Shown: positions 1-12,964 of the stretch, piece after piece | Layout: every line of letters begins with the position of its first letter | Numbering within the stretch: position 1 is the first letter of the stretch | Origin: Iris pallida | Taxonomy: Eukaryota > Streptophyta > Magnoliopsida > Asparagales > Iridaceae | Reading direction: 5' to 3' | Length of the DNA stretch: 64,000 nt | Assembly: GCA_029216955.1 (NCBI GenBank) | Contig: JANAVB010015600.1 | Coordinates: 36,444,497 to 36,508,496, forward strand | Program-made: the position numbers and the translations under genes | The notes under the pieces: model-generated | Told to the model about the DNA's origin: nothing | What the model saw: only the letters and a program-made list of their open reading frames with translations | Database searches by the model: none

Positions 1-3000
1 CTACAAAACTTCAAGAACTTCTACCCACCTTTGGTCACACTACTCCCTCAAATCTCATGTCACTAAAATATTAAAATCCTCCAACTAATTGCAAAAATAT
101 CTACCAATAGATATCTATGGTATATGACATCTATCATCCTCTCTTATCTATCAACAACCCAAAATTTATCCAGCAACAATTTTACACACGTAGCTAAAAT
201 ATTGGTAAATTCTAATAAGTATGACCATCGTCGCTCCGAAATAGGAAGGACGTGAAGATAAGGAAGAACAATCGAGAGTAAAAATGAAGTTTCAAGAGCA
301 GTAGCGGTATCCAAATGATACAGCTAGAAAGAAAATTCATGAACCATTTCCTTATTTGCTAGATTATGCTACTCTAGTTCAGTCACTTGCTAACTCGAAG
401 GACCCTTCGTTTCTCAGAGGGCTTGCACTCCGTGCAATAAAGAAGTTCCGTTCTCGAAATTTATCTAAACAAGGTTCCATAATAGAACAGAATTTTGAGG
501 AGTCAAGATGTGATCTTTCCCGTGGTTATTTAAACACACGAGCAAGGATAAAATGCGATACAAGATCGTATCGCGACTTCCAGGTAGATGAAATATTGGT
601 TACGAATGACTTCACAATCTAAGAGGGGAGACTACATAATAGGTATAGGGACCTATTTCAAATAGTTTGGTTTTATAGTCCAAATATAGTGGTATGTATG
701 TATGGGTTTTACTGGGTCTTAACGGGTTTCCTGATTGGACATCAATCGCTGGTTGGTTGAACCTAGGATTTCAATCTATATTGACTGGACAATATCCCCA
801 TGATAAACTATTTCTACTAGGTTAGGGTAACCTAGAATAGATTTCAACCCAAGTGGTTAAATTAGTTGGGCAGTCGGAATGGTTAACTAGGCCTCTAAAG
901 CCCAATAATGCGTCTTCAGTGACTTTTGTGTTTAAGTGGCAGGAGAAGACACAATTGAGTGGCACATTAGTGACATGCGCGTAGTGGGCCTTGAGTCGAT
1001 CGCAACCATATATTAGGTCGGATGAATTGAGTCGAGGTTGAGTCACTAATTGTAGTCGGAAAGTTACGGGTATTATGGTAAGGGTTATAGCTAGACCCTT
1101 TGACCTGAAAGTCGTACCATAAAAATAGAATACAAGGGGACATGTTTGAGTGGGACATGATATACCTAGATGAAGGAGGACTCGTCTAGATCTTGCATAA
1201 GAACTTTGTTGGAAGGTAACGGCTGGTCTCGTGCTCCGAATATTAATGACACGCCCGGGGACACAAAATGATCTAAATGAAAAGTGGGAGTCTAAGGGCA
1301 CTAATCGTCATCCTAATGGAAGTTATTCTAATCAATCGGTAATCCACGTGTATCCTAAAAATTTTTAGTAGGCTTACGGTCTACCCACCTTAGAAGCTAG
1401 GACATAGTCTTAGGAATAATGAGGTCAGAAGAATTCTAAAATCCAGGTATTGTACCTCAACTCTTGTTAATAAAGAATCAAGCACGACGGAACGGGGTAC
1501 GATGGTTATAAGTCAAGTCAATGATTGTTCCTCAATAAATGGAACATGAGTGTGTCCAATTACACACGGTCGATAAAATAGAATGACCTACTCGTCCACC
1601 GTATACAAGAGTTATCGATGGGGTAACCAACTCTAGGGCACATCATATGAAAAAGATTTCTAACAACCAAGTCTGGTATTTCTATTTGTGTCGAGTCTGT
1701 CGGACTATTGTCACACGGGTTCTAGTTGAAGCAAGCTTCAAAGGATGGTTAGAGGTTCACAACATTTGGTCTCTTGAGAATAGGTAGTCTCCTAGGTTGG
1801 CATTATGACTGAGGGTAAAACCCTAATCATTCTCGAATTTAGATGGCTAGAAGTCTCAATAGTAGCTTGAGGGTCGAGAGAAAATGAGTAACTCAATGCA
1901 AGGTTCTAGTCACATGGCTAGCCGATGGCAGCTACACTTGTATATACAACCAACATAGCCATGGGAATACTCTGTATCTTTCTACCAATCACGAGTTTTC
2001 GTCTTTCCAAATCGGTGAAGACAAAAACAATAAAGAATTCAAGAAAGATGTTACTGAATACAATTTCGTGATTCAAGGGCGAACATATAATTCAAGAGGA
2101 ATTGTCAAGCAGTCGTGGATGAGACCCTAGAGACATCTACATCTCAATCCACGTAGGATAATTAAATAAAGTGCGAACCAAATGCATCATGGTTGATCAG
2201 ACCATAATACACTGATTCTGATTAGACAATATGTTAGTGGGCGTCCCCAATAAACATATATCTTGAATCAAGCTCGATAAAAGAGTAAGCTTGCAAAATT
2301 AGGCTGTAATAGCAGCATTAGTCAAAATACAATTATACCAGACTTTTGAAAGAAGGCACCAGTAGTTCAAGTTTTATGAGAATCAAACCTTACCTGGTGT
2401 TCTTGCTTACACAGTCTTTCTGCTATCTTCTTATACATAAGGCCTTGGTTGACTAATGGGTTATGGACATTCTAAATTCCATATTCTAGGTAAACCTTTT
2501 AGTGTCAGTCAATTACCTTGTCAATAGATCACAACGACCACGGAATTCTAGGTCGGGAGACACGCTACTCAATCTCACAGAACTTCTACTACTATTGACT
2601 TCGGATCTTAAAGAACATATAGGGCACTGTCATATCCTCTATGGTATCCCAACCTTGTAATCATGTTTGAAGTCATTTCACCGCGGATTACGCCTCGCCC
2701 GTATACTCTGGCTGTGGTAAACCCTTGGTTTCGTAACTCAACATGATACAAAATCGAACACTCCTTAACTCTATCCAATATTGGCTCAAGGGTATCTATG
2801 ATCAAGAGAGGACCACTAGCCATAGTTTTAGCAAGGTCCTATCACCTATATTTTCTTAAACTAATTTCACCTCTAGGATTTGTGTCTCGCCAGTGCGCTG
2901 CTGGCTGCAGTGTATCCATAGTCTCCAAAATTCAATTAAATGGCAACAGTGCGCTGCTGTCCTGCCATTATAAGTTAACTAACATTCCTTTAACTATATC

Positions 3001-3673
3001 TGTAAAAACTCATTAGCTTCTAGGGATTCAAGCAAGTCGACTATGTAATAAAGTGTAAGCATTTGTCCTATCAGTCACAACCCTTAAGATAAAAGATTGA
3101 ACAGGGGGAAATAACTGAGGGCAAAAGAAATACATACATTCTAACTCTTCCATGTGTATTCAAGCCTCTGAGGGACAAACTTGAATCGAAACTAACTCGA
3201 GGTCCGTATATGGATAATAAAAATTAGAACTTTATAAAATAATGATTCTTAGGGCAACTAGCAATTATATGGATAATTCGGCTAGGATATGGGGATGATA
3301 TCTAAGAGGCAAAGAGAATGAATTGAACAATTCATCAAGGTTAGATCATTACTCTAGGAAACTCTGCCTCACCAAGTGAATAATCTATCCACATTGGATC
3401 ATATCGTCCTATCAAGAGGAAATAGTGTAACTATGGGGATCTGACAAGGTATCAAAATTAATAACCCTCATCCTAAATTGTATGGCATAGACTTCCCATC
3501 GGTAAATTTGTATAAGGGACTCCTACTCCTAGTCATTCACTTAAATTAAATTAATCTTAATTCGTGAATGAGCATTTCCTTGCCGCAGGCTCGTAAGAGT
3601 ACAACTAACTTAAGTACCATCACGAGTTCACGTGATTTGCGAAAACTTACCTGCATGGGCCACCACAAAAACT
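1..3673 (-). mobile_element. Internal domain, copy 1, of a non-coding LTR retrotransposon (LARD-like)
   Basis: This stretch is the internal domain of a large LTR element on the minus strand; its far end lies before the window. It is nearly identical to 7026-9988 (offset 7025), with about one substitution per 100 bases by eye over the first kilobase, plus small indels. At its right end it carries a primer-binding site and then an LTR. No gag, protease, RT or integrase motif is visible in any frame. The longest frames (88 aa at 356-622 plus; 159 aa at 822-1301 minus) resemble nothing I know. The 159-aa frame is broken in copy 2 by a 5-base deletion, so it is not under protein constraint. I infer a large retrotransposon derivative mobilised in trans. 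Confidence 0.75.
3649..3665 (-). other. Primer-binding site matching tRNA-Ile 3' end (LARD)
   Basis: The plus strand reads ACCTGCATGGGCCACCA, ending in CCA, 8 bases before the LTR start at 3674. The minus strand would therefore pair with the 3' end of a tRNA whose acceptor arm ends GGGCCACCA. From memory this matches plant tRNA-Ile(AAU). The same string occurs beside the gypsy LTR at 22164-22181. It fixes the element's orientation as minus. Confidence 0.7.
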
Positions 3674-4184
3674 TGTCACGACCCGCACCCGTTTTTTTTT
3701 TAAAACGGATACGAGCCGTGTCCAAGCCAGCCTACGCCGCAGTGTCGGCGGTAGAACGCTGTCACGGCCATGAAGATCAAAATCACAAATAATGCTCATT
3801 TACATAATTAATTTAATTTACAAAGATCACAAGTTTTACATTTGTAGAAAAATATAAACTTGTACAAATAAATGAATGACTACAACTCAACTATCTATCT
3901 AGTCTCTAGGCTTTTGTCTGCAATATTCCCGTCACTCCCCAAGCTAAATGAATCCGCAGCTAACCTGAAAATGTTGGTTTCCAGTCAGGAATGGAACGAG
4001 CACAATTCACTGAATGCAATTTCAATAAAGAAAATGACTATAAAACAAAGGTTAGACATCAATCATGAGTTTTGAAAATAAACAGTAAATACGGAAAACC
4101 AATAGCAATAAATAGACACAAAATACCTTCCCCAACTGCTAGAAGTACCTTTGATATATGATCGGTCTCGGGACAATTATGCGA

Positions 4185-4430
4185 CACTGTCTACACTGTC
4201 TAAAGTTACACTGTCTACACTGTCTAAAGTTATACTGTCTACACTGTCTAAAGTTACACGGTCTACAGTTAATATTGCAATAAAGAAACACTGTCTACAA
4301 AATAATAATCACGAACTACACAGTTTAAATGCAATAATAATCACGGTCTACACTGTCTACTTTGTAATAAATAAATCACTGTCTACACTGTCTACTTTGC
4401 AATAAATAAATCACTGTCTACACTGTCTAA
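4185..4430. repeat. CACTGTCTA minisatellite inside the LARD LTR
   Basis: The units CACTGTCTA and CACTGTCTAAAGTTA are repeated many times, interspersed with AATAAATAAAT spacers. The 84-aa frame across it is a by-product of the repeat. No equivalent array is seen in the gypsy LTRs. Confidence 0.8.
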
Positions 4431-5950
4431 GGTCAGATCACACATCCTTGGTACTTTCTATTCCTGACTCAACAATTTATAATAGAAAATAATCACATAA
4501 CCAATGGCCAATCAATAAAATATAGTGAAAATCAATATCAAAATACAGACAATAAACTGTACTCGTCTGTGGTCCTTTGCTGGTGAAACCGACAATCCAA
4601 ACCAATCAGTGTGCCCCAAAAGTCAAAACCCGTACAACAGTCCCCGGATGCAGAAACAGACAATACCAATGATATCAGAATAGTCAAATTAGCTAGGATT
4701 GCCTGTCCTTAAGTCCAATTCTGGATACAGGGGCAAAACGGTAATTTCGGGCAAAAACGATGTCCGCCGTTGGACCCGCTTTGCACCGAAAAGCGTGCCA
4801 GAGTCAACGGTCTCTAAAGTCGTCAAACTACATGTCTACGATCTAGTTTTTTGATACGAATCCAACCGTATGTCCAAAGTTGGATTCCGGCGGACCATGC
4901 AAAAAATCGTCCGTTGAGTTGGACCGTGGGGCCCGCAAAACGGCGATCCAATCAACTGTCTCAGAATCGGACCAAACTTGGCGTACAGGACCAGAAAAAT
5001 GATACGGTCCTGCTGGCGCAAGTTTCGTCTCGATCTGACGAGCATGCACGAAGTAATTGGAAAATTTGCACAGAGGTCGATACGGTAAATTTCGACGGAT
5101 ACGCATCAAATTCGTCGCGCACACGCGACCAATTCGAATTTCGTCAAAGCCCACACGACCATGAAGCCGTTATGCAGCTTTCGATGCCTTCGGTTCGCGA
5201 CCACGTCGTCCGGTTTGACGGGACGCACGTCGTGTGGATGAATTTATAGGTTTTTGGATTTTTTTTAAAGGCTGGTTTTTCCTAATGTTTGAGACTGTTT
5301 TAAATCGAAGCTAATCGATCATGAACAGAAATTGAAGTTGGGTCTTCATCATGTATATGTTGTCTATGACTGATATTAATTGGATCTAGAAAATAGTCAG
5401 TAGGTCGGCAGAAAATCGCCTTCCAAAGTTGGGTTTTGGACTGCTTCAAGTTCTGTTTTGAGTTCTCTTAAAACTAGGTTTTTCTCGGAATTTGGACTCG
5501 ATTTGCAATCGAATCAATGCGTTTTGAAGAGATCTAAATGACAGGGATTGGAGAGGGTTATATGGAGATCATACCAGAATTTACGGTTCGTGCAACGATC
5601 GATCACACGTTGCAAAAATGCCTCACGAAGTAGGCACATCCGCAGCTACTGCTATTGTTTCTTGACCTCTGTTGCACGCGCCTGTGTGCGTGGTTCGGCC
5701 GGCGGTCAGCCACCACGGCGGCGCGCGGTGGCTGCGCGCGCGCGCGCGGAGGGGTGCGCGTGGCTGCGGCGTTTAGGGTTCGTGTGGTTTTGTGGTTGTA
5801 ATCGAGGGAGATTTTTCTCTCTATCCCGACCCATCTAATATACTGTCAATGAGAGGGTCGGGTCCTAGTGAGTTTTCCCACTCGTGAGATATGAAAATCT
5901 CAAGAGATTTTCATATCTCATGAGAAAAATCCTATATATATACACTATAT

Positions 5951-5956
<6 letters not shown>

Positions 5957-6010
<54 letters not shown>
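5957..6010. repeat. (TA)n microsatellite
   Basis: About 54 bases of uninterrupted TA dinucleotide lie inside the LARD LTR. Further AT-rich degenerate repeat continues to about 6110. Confidence 0.9.
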
Positions 6011-6015
<5 letters not shown>

Positions 6016-6893
6016 TATATTCTTAATATTCATATATTTATATTCTTATCTATCTATATATATTCTTATATAATATATATTTACACACATAGCTTATATA
6101 TATGTATAATACTCTACATTATTTAAATAAAAAAATTCTAATATTATCTATTCCTATGGTGTGGCCTATTTATAGAACGTGCATCCATATATATATATGA
6201 CCAATTTAATATCACCAATAATAAAATATTATTATGTCATAGCCACCTCAATAATATTAATATTAATAATAAAATAATAATAACAATAATAATAATAACG
6301 ATAATGAAATTTCATAAATCAATAAGGGTGTATATCCTATGGCGTACAATCTAATAATCCCTGGAATGTACAAGAACCTATTTATTGAATATTTATTAAT
6401 AATTATATTTATAATATCTAAATTACGAATATTTAGAAATAGTCATTAAATCATTAAAACGGAATACAACACACTCATACCAAATTCCATCAACACGAAT
6501 GTCATTGGATGTGCTGCATGACCTACATGGGCTTGGGCTCAGTTCGGGTCCAGTCCGGGCTAAAATGGTATAACCGGTTTTTCTAAAACTCAATAATATA
6601 AATAGCAAATAAATAAACCTTCGGTAAGGGTTAAGTCGCAACTTGGCCTGGTTTTCCTAGTTAGGACATCACTACGGCTTGGCCTTCCTTGGCATGGCTA
6701 ATACACTAGTCTAGGCACGCCACTGCACTATCAGTGCCACGATTTCTAGTCACCTTGTACTCCAAATCTCTACTATGGCTAAATTCATCTACCGTAAAAT
6801 TAACTAAATAATTATCTATAAAATCTAAAATCACCATTCTAATAAAATAATTATAATAGAAAATATTCCAAATTTCTGGGAAGGGCAGCTACA

Positions 6894-9800
6894 AATCTAC
6901 CCACCTTAAAAATAATTTCGTCCTCAAAATTCTATTTCATAACTACTCCTTACAATTCAAAGAAAATATACAATTACCTTAATTTCCTCGAAAATAGTTG
7001 TATCCTCCTTCTAGCCATTTTGTAACTACAAAACTTCAAGAACTTCTACCCACCTTTGGTCACACTACTCCCTCAAATCTCATGTCACTAAAATATTAAA
7101 ATCCTCCAACTAATTGCAAAAATATCTACCAATAGATATCTATGGTATATGACATCTATCATCCTCTCTTATCTATCAACAACCCAAAAATTTATCCAGC
7201 AACAATTTTACACACGTAGCGAAAATATTGGTAAATTCTAATAAGTATGACCATCGTCGCTCCGAAATAGGAAGGACGTGAAGATAAGGAAGAACAATCG
7301 AGAGTAAAAATGAAGTTTCAAGAGCAGTAGCGGTATCCAAATGATACAGCTAGAAAGAAAATTCATGAACCATTTCCTTATTTGCTAGATTATGCTACTC
7401 TAGTTCAGTCACTTGCTAACTCGAAGGACCCTTCGTTTCTCAGAGGGCTTGCACTCCGTGCAATAAAGAAATTCCGTTCTCGAAATTTATCTAAACAAGG
7501 TTCCATAATAGAACAAAATTTTGAGGAGTCAAGATGTGATCTTTCCCGTGGTTATTTAAACACACGAGCAAGGATAAAATGCGATACAAGATCGTATCGC
7601 GACTTCCAGGTAGATGGAATATTGGTTACGAATGACTTCACAATCTAAGAGGGGAGACTACATAATAGGTATAGGGACCTATTTCAAATAGTTTGGTTTT
7701 ATAGTCCAAATATAGTGGTATGTATGTATGGGTTTTACTGGGTCTTAACGGGTTTCCTGATTGGACATCAATCGCTGGTTGGTTGAACCTAGGATTTTAA
7801 TCTATATTGACTGGACAATATCCCCATGATAAACTATTTCTACTAGGTTAGGGTAACCTAGAATAGATTTCAACCCAAGTGGTTAAATTAGTTGGGCAGT
7901 CGGAATGGTTAACTAGGCCTCTAAAGCCCAATAATGTGTCTTCAGTGACTTTTGTGTTTAAGTGGCAGGAGAAGATTGAGTGGCACATTAGTGACATGCG
8001 CGTAGTGGGCCTTGAGTCGATCGCAACCATATATTAGGTCGGATGAATTGAGTCGAGGTTGAGTCACTAATTGTAGTCGAAAAGTTACGGGTATTATGGT
8101 AAGGGTTATAGCTAGACCCTTTGACCTGAAAGTCGTACCATAAAAATAGAATACAGGAGGACATGTTTGAGTGGGACATGATATACCTAGATGAAGGAGG
8201 ACTCGTCTAGATCTTGCATAAGAACTTTGTTGGAAGGTAACGGCTGGTCTCGTGCTCCGAATATTAATGACACGCCCGGGGACACAAAATGATCTAAATG
8301 AAAAGTGGGAGTCTAAGGGCACTAATCGTCATCCTAATGGAAGTTATTCTAATCAATCGGTAATCCTCGTGTATCCTAAAATTTTTTAGTAGGCTTACGG
8401 TCTACCCACCTTAGAAGCTAGGACATAGTCTTAGGAATAATGAGGTCAGAAGAATTCTAAAATCCAGGTATTGTACCTCGACTCTTGTTAATAAAGAATC
8501 AAGCACGACGGATTGGGGTACGATGGTTATAAGTCAAGTCAATGATCGTTCCTCAATAAATGGAACATGAGTGTGTCCAATTACACACGGTCGATAAAAT
8601 AGAATGACCTACTCGTCCACCGTATACAAGAGTTATCGATAGGGTAACCAACTCTAGGGCACATCATATGAAAAAGATTTCTAACAACCAAGTCTGGTAT
8701 TTCTATTTGTGTCGAGTCTGTCGGACTATTGTCACACGGGTTCTAGTTGAAGCAAGCTTCAAAGGATGGTTAGAGGTTCACAACATTTGGTCTCTTGAGA
8801 ATAGGTAGTCTCCTAGGTTGGCATTACGACTGAGGGTAAAACCCTAATCATTCTCGAATTTAGATGGCTAGAAGTCTCAATAGTAGCTTGAGGGTCGAGA
8901 GAAAATGAGTAACTCAATGCAAGGTTCTAGTCACATGGCTAGCCGATGGCAGCTACACTTGTATATACAACCAACATAGCCATGGGAATACTCTGTATCT
9001 TTCTACCAATCACGAGTTTTCGTCTTTCCAAATCGGTGAAGACAAAAACAATAAAGAATTCAAGGGAGATGTTACTGAATACAATTTTGTGATTCAAGGG
9101 CGAACATATAATTCAAGAGGAATTGTCAAGCAGTCGTGGATGAGACCCTAGAGACATCTACATCTCAATCCACGTAGGATAATTAAATAAAGTACGAACC
9201 AAATGCATCATAGTTGATCAGACCATAATACACTGATTCTGATTAGACAATATGTTAGTGGGCGTCCCCAATAAACATATGTCTTGAATCAAGCTCGATA
9301 AAAGAGTAAGCTTGCAAAACTAGGCTGTAATAGCAGCATTAGTCAAAATACAATTATACCAGACTTTTGAAAGAAGGCACCAGTAGTTCAAGTTTTATGA
9401 GAATCAAACCTTACCTGGTGTTCTTGCTTACACAGTCTTCCTGCTATCTTCTTATACATAAGGCCTTGGTTGACTAATAGGTTATGGACATTCTAAATTC
9501 CATATTCTAGGTAAATCTATTAGTGTCAGTCAATTACCTTGTCAATAGATCACAAGGACCACGGAATGCTAGGTCGGGAGACACGCTACTCAATCTCACA
9601 GAATTTCTACTACTATTGGCTTCGGATCTTATAGAACATACAGGGTACTGTCCTATCCCCTATGGTATCCTAACCTTGTAATCATGTTTGAAGTCATTTC
9701 ACCGCGGATTACGCCTCGCCCGTATACTCTGGCTGTGGTAAACCCTTGGTTTCATAACTCAACATGATACAAAATCGAACACTCCTTAACTCTATCCAAT

Positions 9801-9988
9801 ATTGGCTCAAGGGTATCTATGATCAAGAGAGGACCACTAGCCATAGGTTTGGCAAGGTCCCATCACCTATATTTTCTTAAACTAATTTCACCTCTAGGGT
9901 TTGTGTCTCTCCAGTGCGCTGCTGGCTGCAGTGTATCCATAGTCTCTAAAATTCAATTAAATGGCAACAGTGCGCTGCTGTCCTGTCA
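6894..9988 (-). mobile_element. Internal domain, copy 2, of the LARD-like element, truncated
   Basis: This begins right of the LTR with the polypurine tract on the minus strand (plus-strand pyrimidine run at 6897-6906) and the ATTTCGTCCTC motif also seen beside the gypsy LTR. From 7026 it repeats copy 1 almost base for base. Similarity stops near 9988, where copy 1 continues for about 700 bases to its PBS. The PBS end of copy 2 is therefore lost, and its LTR partner is missing. It has no coding capacity. The 88-aa frame at 7382-7648 differs from that of copy 1 by one residue, which the young age of the duplication explains. Confidence 0.75.
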
Positions 9989-10534
9989 TGATTTCTTCAT
10001 TGCATATGTCCACATTGATCTTGCTTATTGCTTTTCTGCATGTACATGTTAGACGAACAAAGCAATATACATAGTAGCAAGTGTGATAAGTTTAATGCAT
10101 ATTAGGACAATGCTGAGTTTAAGTATAAGTGCTAAGGTGATAGCATAAATGTTAGTGATATCATAATGATTAAACTTAATTGAATAACCACAATCAAAAA
10201 CATAGTTTTGATTTTGGCAACTCGATTAAATTTAAGATAGAAAGCTCATATCACTAATATGTAAACCAATAGGCATATATCACCAAAGGTATAAGTATAA
10301 GTAGAAATGCTATAGTGATAGTATAAAGACTAGTGATAATGAAATGCTAAACTACACATATTAACCATATTCAAAAACATGATACAATCATTGGGCCAAC
10401 AATCGACACACTCACTGACACGGCACCGACATACTCACTGACACAGACATAGACACACTCAGTTCATTACCTATTTGTATCAGCCATATTTATTTAGTTT
10501 CAGTCCCATACCATTATTTTAGTATATTGTTGGA

Positions 10535-10562
10535 ATATTTGTATCAGTCATGATACAAATAT
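10535..10562. repeat. 12-bp perfect palindrome with 4-base loop
   Basis: ATATTTGTATCA, then GTCA, then TGATACAAATAT: a perfect hairpin-forming inverted repeat inside a GTATCAG-rich stretch. No run of T follows, and no gene abuts it, so I do not call it a terminator. Confidence 0.7.
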
Positions 10563-11092
10563 CAGTCTTATACTAATTTTGGTATCAGCTGTAGAAAGGA
10601 ATTTGCTATCAGTCATTTGATTTATGTATCAGCCATATGAGTATCCATTTGAAGGCTTATGAGTATTACCTATAAGGTTGAGTGAATAGAGGATGAGCTT
10701 GTGTTAGTGTAGAGACATGTTACCTATAGAGTAGTTGTGTGTGAGTAGAGGTAGGCCATGAGAGAGCTAGTAGCTAAATGTTATTAGAGGACTCTCTATG
10801 TATATAAGTTAACCGTTAACTTAGGGTGATGAAGAGTATGGTAGTTAGCCACTGATGGTTGAATGAGAGGGAAGATAGTGACTTGAAGGGGACAACATCA
10901 ACATCATTTGTTGATTCAATATCAGAGCAGCAGCAGCCCATTATTTATTTACCTATATCCGATACCGATTCCGATAGCGATACTGAGAACCTTGCTAAGA
11001 AGTATCCTAGTACCTAGAGTGTATAGAGTATCCTAGAAGTGTAGGTATGATTGGTACAGTGTTTTGATCATCCCTTCTCTGAAAATTAAATT

Positions 11093-11184
11093 TACTTATG
11101 CCAAGTCTTTTGGGCCTATTAGAGTTATAGATTTTTTCAGAAATCTAGTATAACGCTGACTGTCTCAAAAGACTTGCATAAGTA
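11093..11184. repeat. Inverted repeat, possible MITE remnant
   Basis: The arms are 11093-11112 and 11166-11184. They are complementary over about 19 bases with one base missing (TACTTATGCCAAGTCTTTTG against CAAAAGACTTGCATAAGTA). They sit between two runs of the GTATCCTAG motif, as if inserted into it. Confidence 0.5.
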
Positions 11185-11308
11185 AGAGTGTATATAGTGA
11201 GTATCCTAGTAGTATATTATAGTACCTAAAGTGTATAAAGTGAGTATTCTAGAGTGTATAGAGTGAGCCTTCCAACTTCTTTTATTTTCGTTCGGGTCAT
11301 TCATCCGA

Positions 11309-11547
11309 CTATTCTGCATCATATGATATCCACCTCAATCTCAGCCTAGAGAAGTGTGAAAATATTAATATTAACCAAGGTTCACAGTATTGGTATCGGA
11401 ATCGATATCATTTACGGTTGATACCATGAATCTTATGGCTTCCTCTACCAGCAAAAAATGTAAAACCAAACGTGAAGCAGAGGTTCATATTCAAAACATC
11501 AGAAGTAAAAAGTTTTCGATTGGTGGATATCATATGATGCGGAATAG
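11309..11547. repeat. 26-bp inverted repeat, possible small MITE
   Basis: The arms 11309-11334 and 11522-11547 are complementary over 26 bases with a single mismatch and contain the shared core CATATGATATCCACC. They enclose 187 bases with no recognised content; the 74-aa frame here is not credible. No target duplication is obvious. Confidence 0.55.
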
Positions 11548-11709
11548 GATGCTGAGAGATTCGAATGAGAAGCAGAAAAGTAGAGGGGGGTCAGAGAGGG
11601 GGCCTTCTTGTTGAACATGTGACGACACCTATTTAATACTTATGTGTCTATACATCCATTTGGAATATACTCGAATAATGTGTATCTATCTTTGCAGAAT
11701 TATTTTTAA

Positions 11710-12786
11710 ATGGATATGAATTACTATCTGAGGTATCATTCGTGGATGTATAATCGTCATCCTGATGACATGTACAGTGTACGGGATAAATTTATATAAG
11801 GGGTAGAACAGTTCCTGCAGTTCGCCAAGGCGTTCCCTCGGTACATGGACTGTACCAAAATTAAGTGTCCATGTGTGAGATGTCGTAACATGAAATATCA
11901 TCCAGAAGTGGACGTGACATATCATTTGTACTCAAGAGGTTTCATGTCAAATTACTATCAGTGGACCTCACACGGAGAACTTGTGCCTTTAGCATCGGAG
12001 CTGTAGCCTAATTTGCCCGTATATGGATGTCCATGACCACGCTGGTTACGATGAAGGGTGGGTGAACATGGTTTTTGACGCTGCGGGGCCTAGTTTTGAT
12101 CCGAACAATCATGATCCGACTGAGGAGGCACCGAATGCCGATGCTGCGAAGTCAACAAATGGGTTTAGGTTCAAGTCAACAAATGTTCCAATCAGAGAGA
12201 ACTTTTTGAATCTTGATTCGACCAAAAATATTTGTTTGTGTATCCGATCTACAAACAACAAAGATGTCGATTCGGACAATGATTTCTATGGCATCATACG
12301 GGAGATTGTGGAGTTTACATATAACTACGGCATAGAGTCGGCTAGGATTGTGTTGTTCAGGTGTGATTGGTTCGATCCGATCCAACATCAAGGTTGAAAA
12401 ATTGACAAGCATGGTCTTGTGGATATTAACTACCAACGTCGATATCAAGGATACAAACCATTTGTCCTAGCAAGTCAGGCTCAACTAGTTTACTTCAATA
12501 CTTATCCTAGACGGAGAACAACTAGGTTGGACTGGTGGGCAGTATGCAAGACTAAAGCCAGAAGTACCTACGATGTTAACGAAATAGCTTATTAGGAGGA
12601 CGAACTGCCTCTCGTAACAAATACAGTTGACGTGGACACAACGAAGTTCCATATTATATGTCTAATCGTGTAGAAGAGGTAGAAATATTCGAAGAGAAAA
12701 ACAAAGTAGATGAAAGCGAAGATGAAAAGGAAGAGGAAGATGAGGACGCGGAGGACGAAGAAGATAAATTTTCAAAAGATGAGTGA
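11710..12786 (+). pseudogene. TNP2-like CACTA transposase, catalytic middle deleted
   Basis: Transposase of CACTA elements, which in intact form binds the termini and cuts the element out. The start resembles family N-termini (SWMYNRHPDDMYS). A transposase-associated Cys domain follows at about 11865-11990 (CPCVRCRNMKYHP...YHLYSRGF). A short in-frame stretch (MVFDAAGPSF...NADAAK) runs directly, near 12155, into the C-terminal DUF4216-type domain (about 12180-12650; GLVDINYQRRYQGYKPFVLA). The large DDE catalytic domain that normally lies between is absent, an internal deletion of more than a kilobase relative to the family. An acidic Glu/Asp-rich tail ends at 12786. Stops include TAA at about 11797, TAG at about 12004 and TAG at about 12592, with frameshifts near 12020 and 12650. 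It is inactive. Confidence 0.8.
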
Positions 12787-12964
12787 AAATAAAATAAAAT
12801 ATAAAATATGTTTAACCACTAACTAATCTCCATGCAACAATGAATCTTCCACATTACACATCTAATACTGTCATTTTGTTTAATCCCTAATTAATCTCTA
12901 TGTTTTCATTAATCTTACCAGATGATACCCCATAATCCGAGCATGTCGCTTGAGAAAGGCACAG

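Larger units (their letters stand above)
3674..6893 (-). repeat. LTR of the LARD-like element
   Basis: The LTR begins TGTCACGACCCG and ends GCTACA (TG...CA). It lies between the tRNA-Ile PBS on the left and, on the right, a purine tract on the minus strand followed by ATTTCGTCCTC. Its first 120 bases share a 37-base identical stretch (around CTACGCCGCAGTGTCGGCGG) with the LTRs of the gypsy element at 13409 and 22191. The body holds a minisatellite and a (TA)n tract. It is 3220 bp long. Internal domains lie on both sides of it, so it is a recombinant LTR rather than an ordinary 5' or 3' LTR. No target duplication can be tested. Confidence 0.75.
9989..11700. other. Unassigned AT-rich DNA with inverted repeats
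   Basis: I recognise no gene here. The stretch has repeated motifs such as GTATCAG, ACTCACTGACAC (about 10400-10460) and GTATCCTAG (about 11000-11050 and 11197-11270), and three inverted repeats listed separately. It lies between the truncated LARD and the TNP2 pseudogene and may hold the decayed left part of CACTA-3. I could not find a CACTA terminus or the AGCGACG subterminal repeats that mark that element's right end. Confidence 0.5.

Noticed and set aside
356..622. 88-aa frame conserved in both LARD copies as a gene
   Set aside because: The two copies are a recent duplication, so conservation carries no weight; the frame is antisense to the element and resembles nothing known.
4185..4430. 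CRISPR-like spaced repeat
   Set aside because: Units are short, adjacent and variable without unique spacers of constant length; this is a minisatellite in a plant LTR.
5884..6126. Ile/Tyr repeat frames over TA tracts, also at 14853-15377 and 34394-34642
   Set aside because: Direct translation of TA or TTAATG microsatellites.
9988..11700. Left terminus of CACTA-3
   Set aside because: I looked for CACTACCAAAA and for AGCGACG clusters and found neither, so no boundary is claimed.
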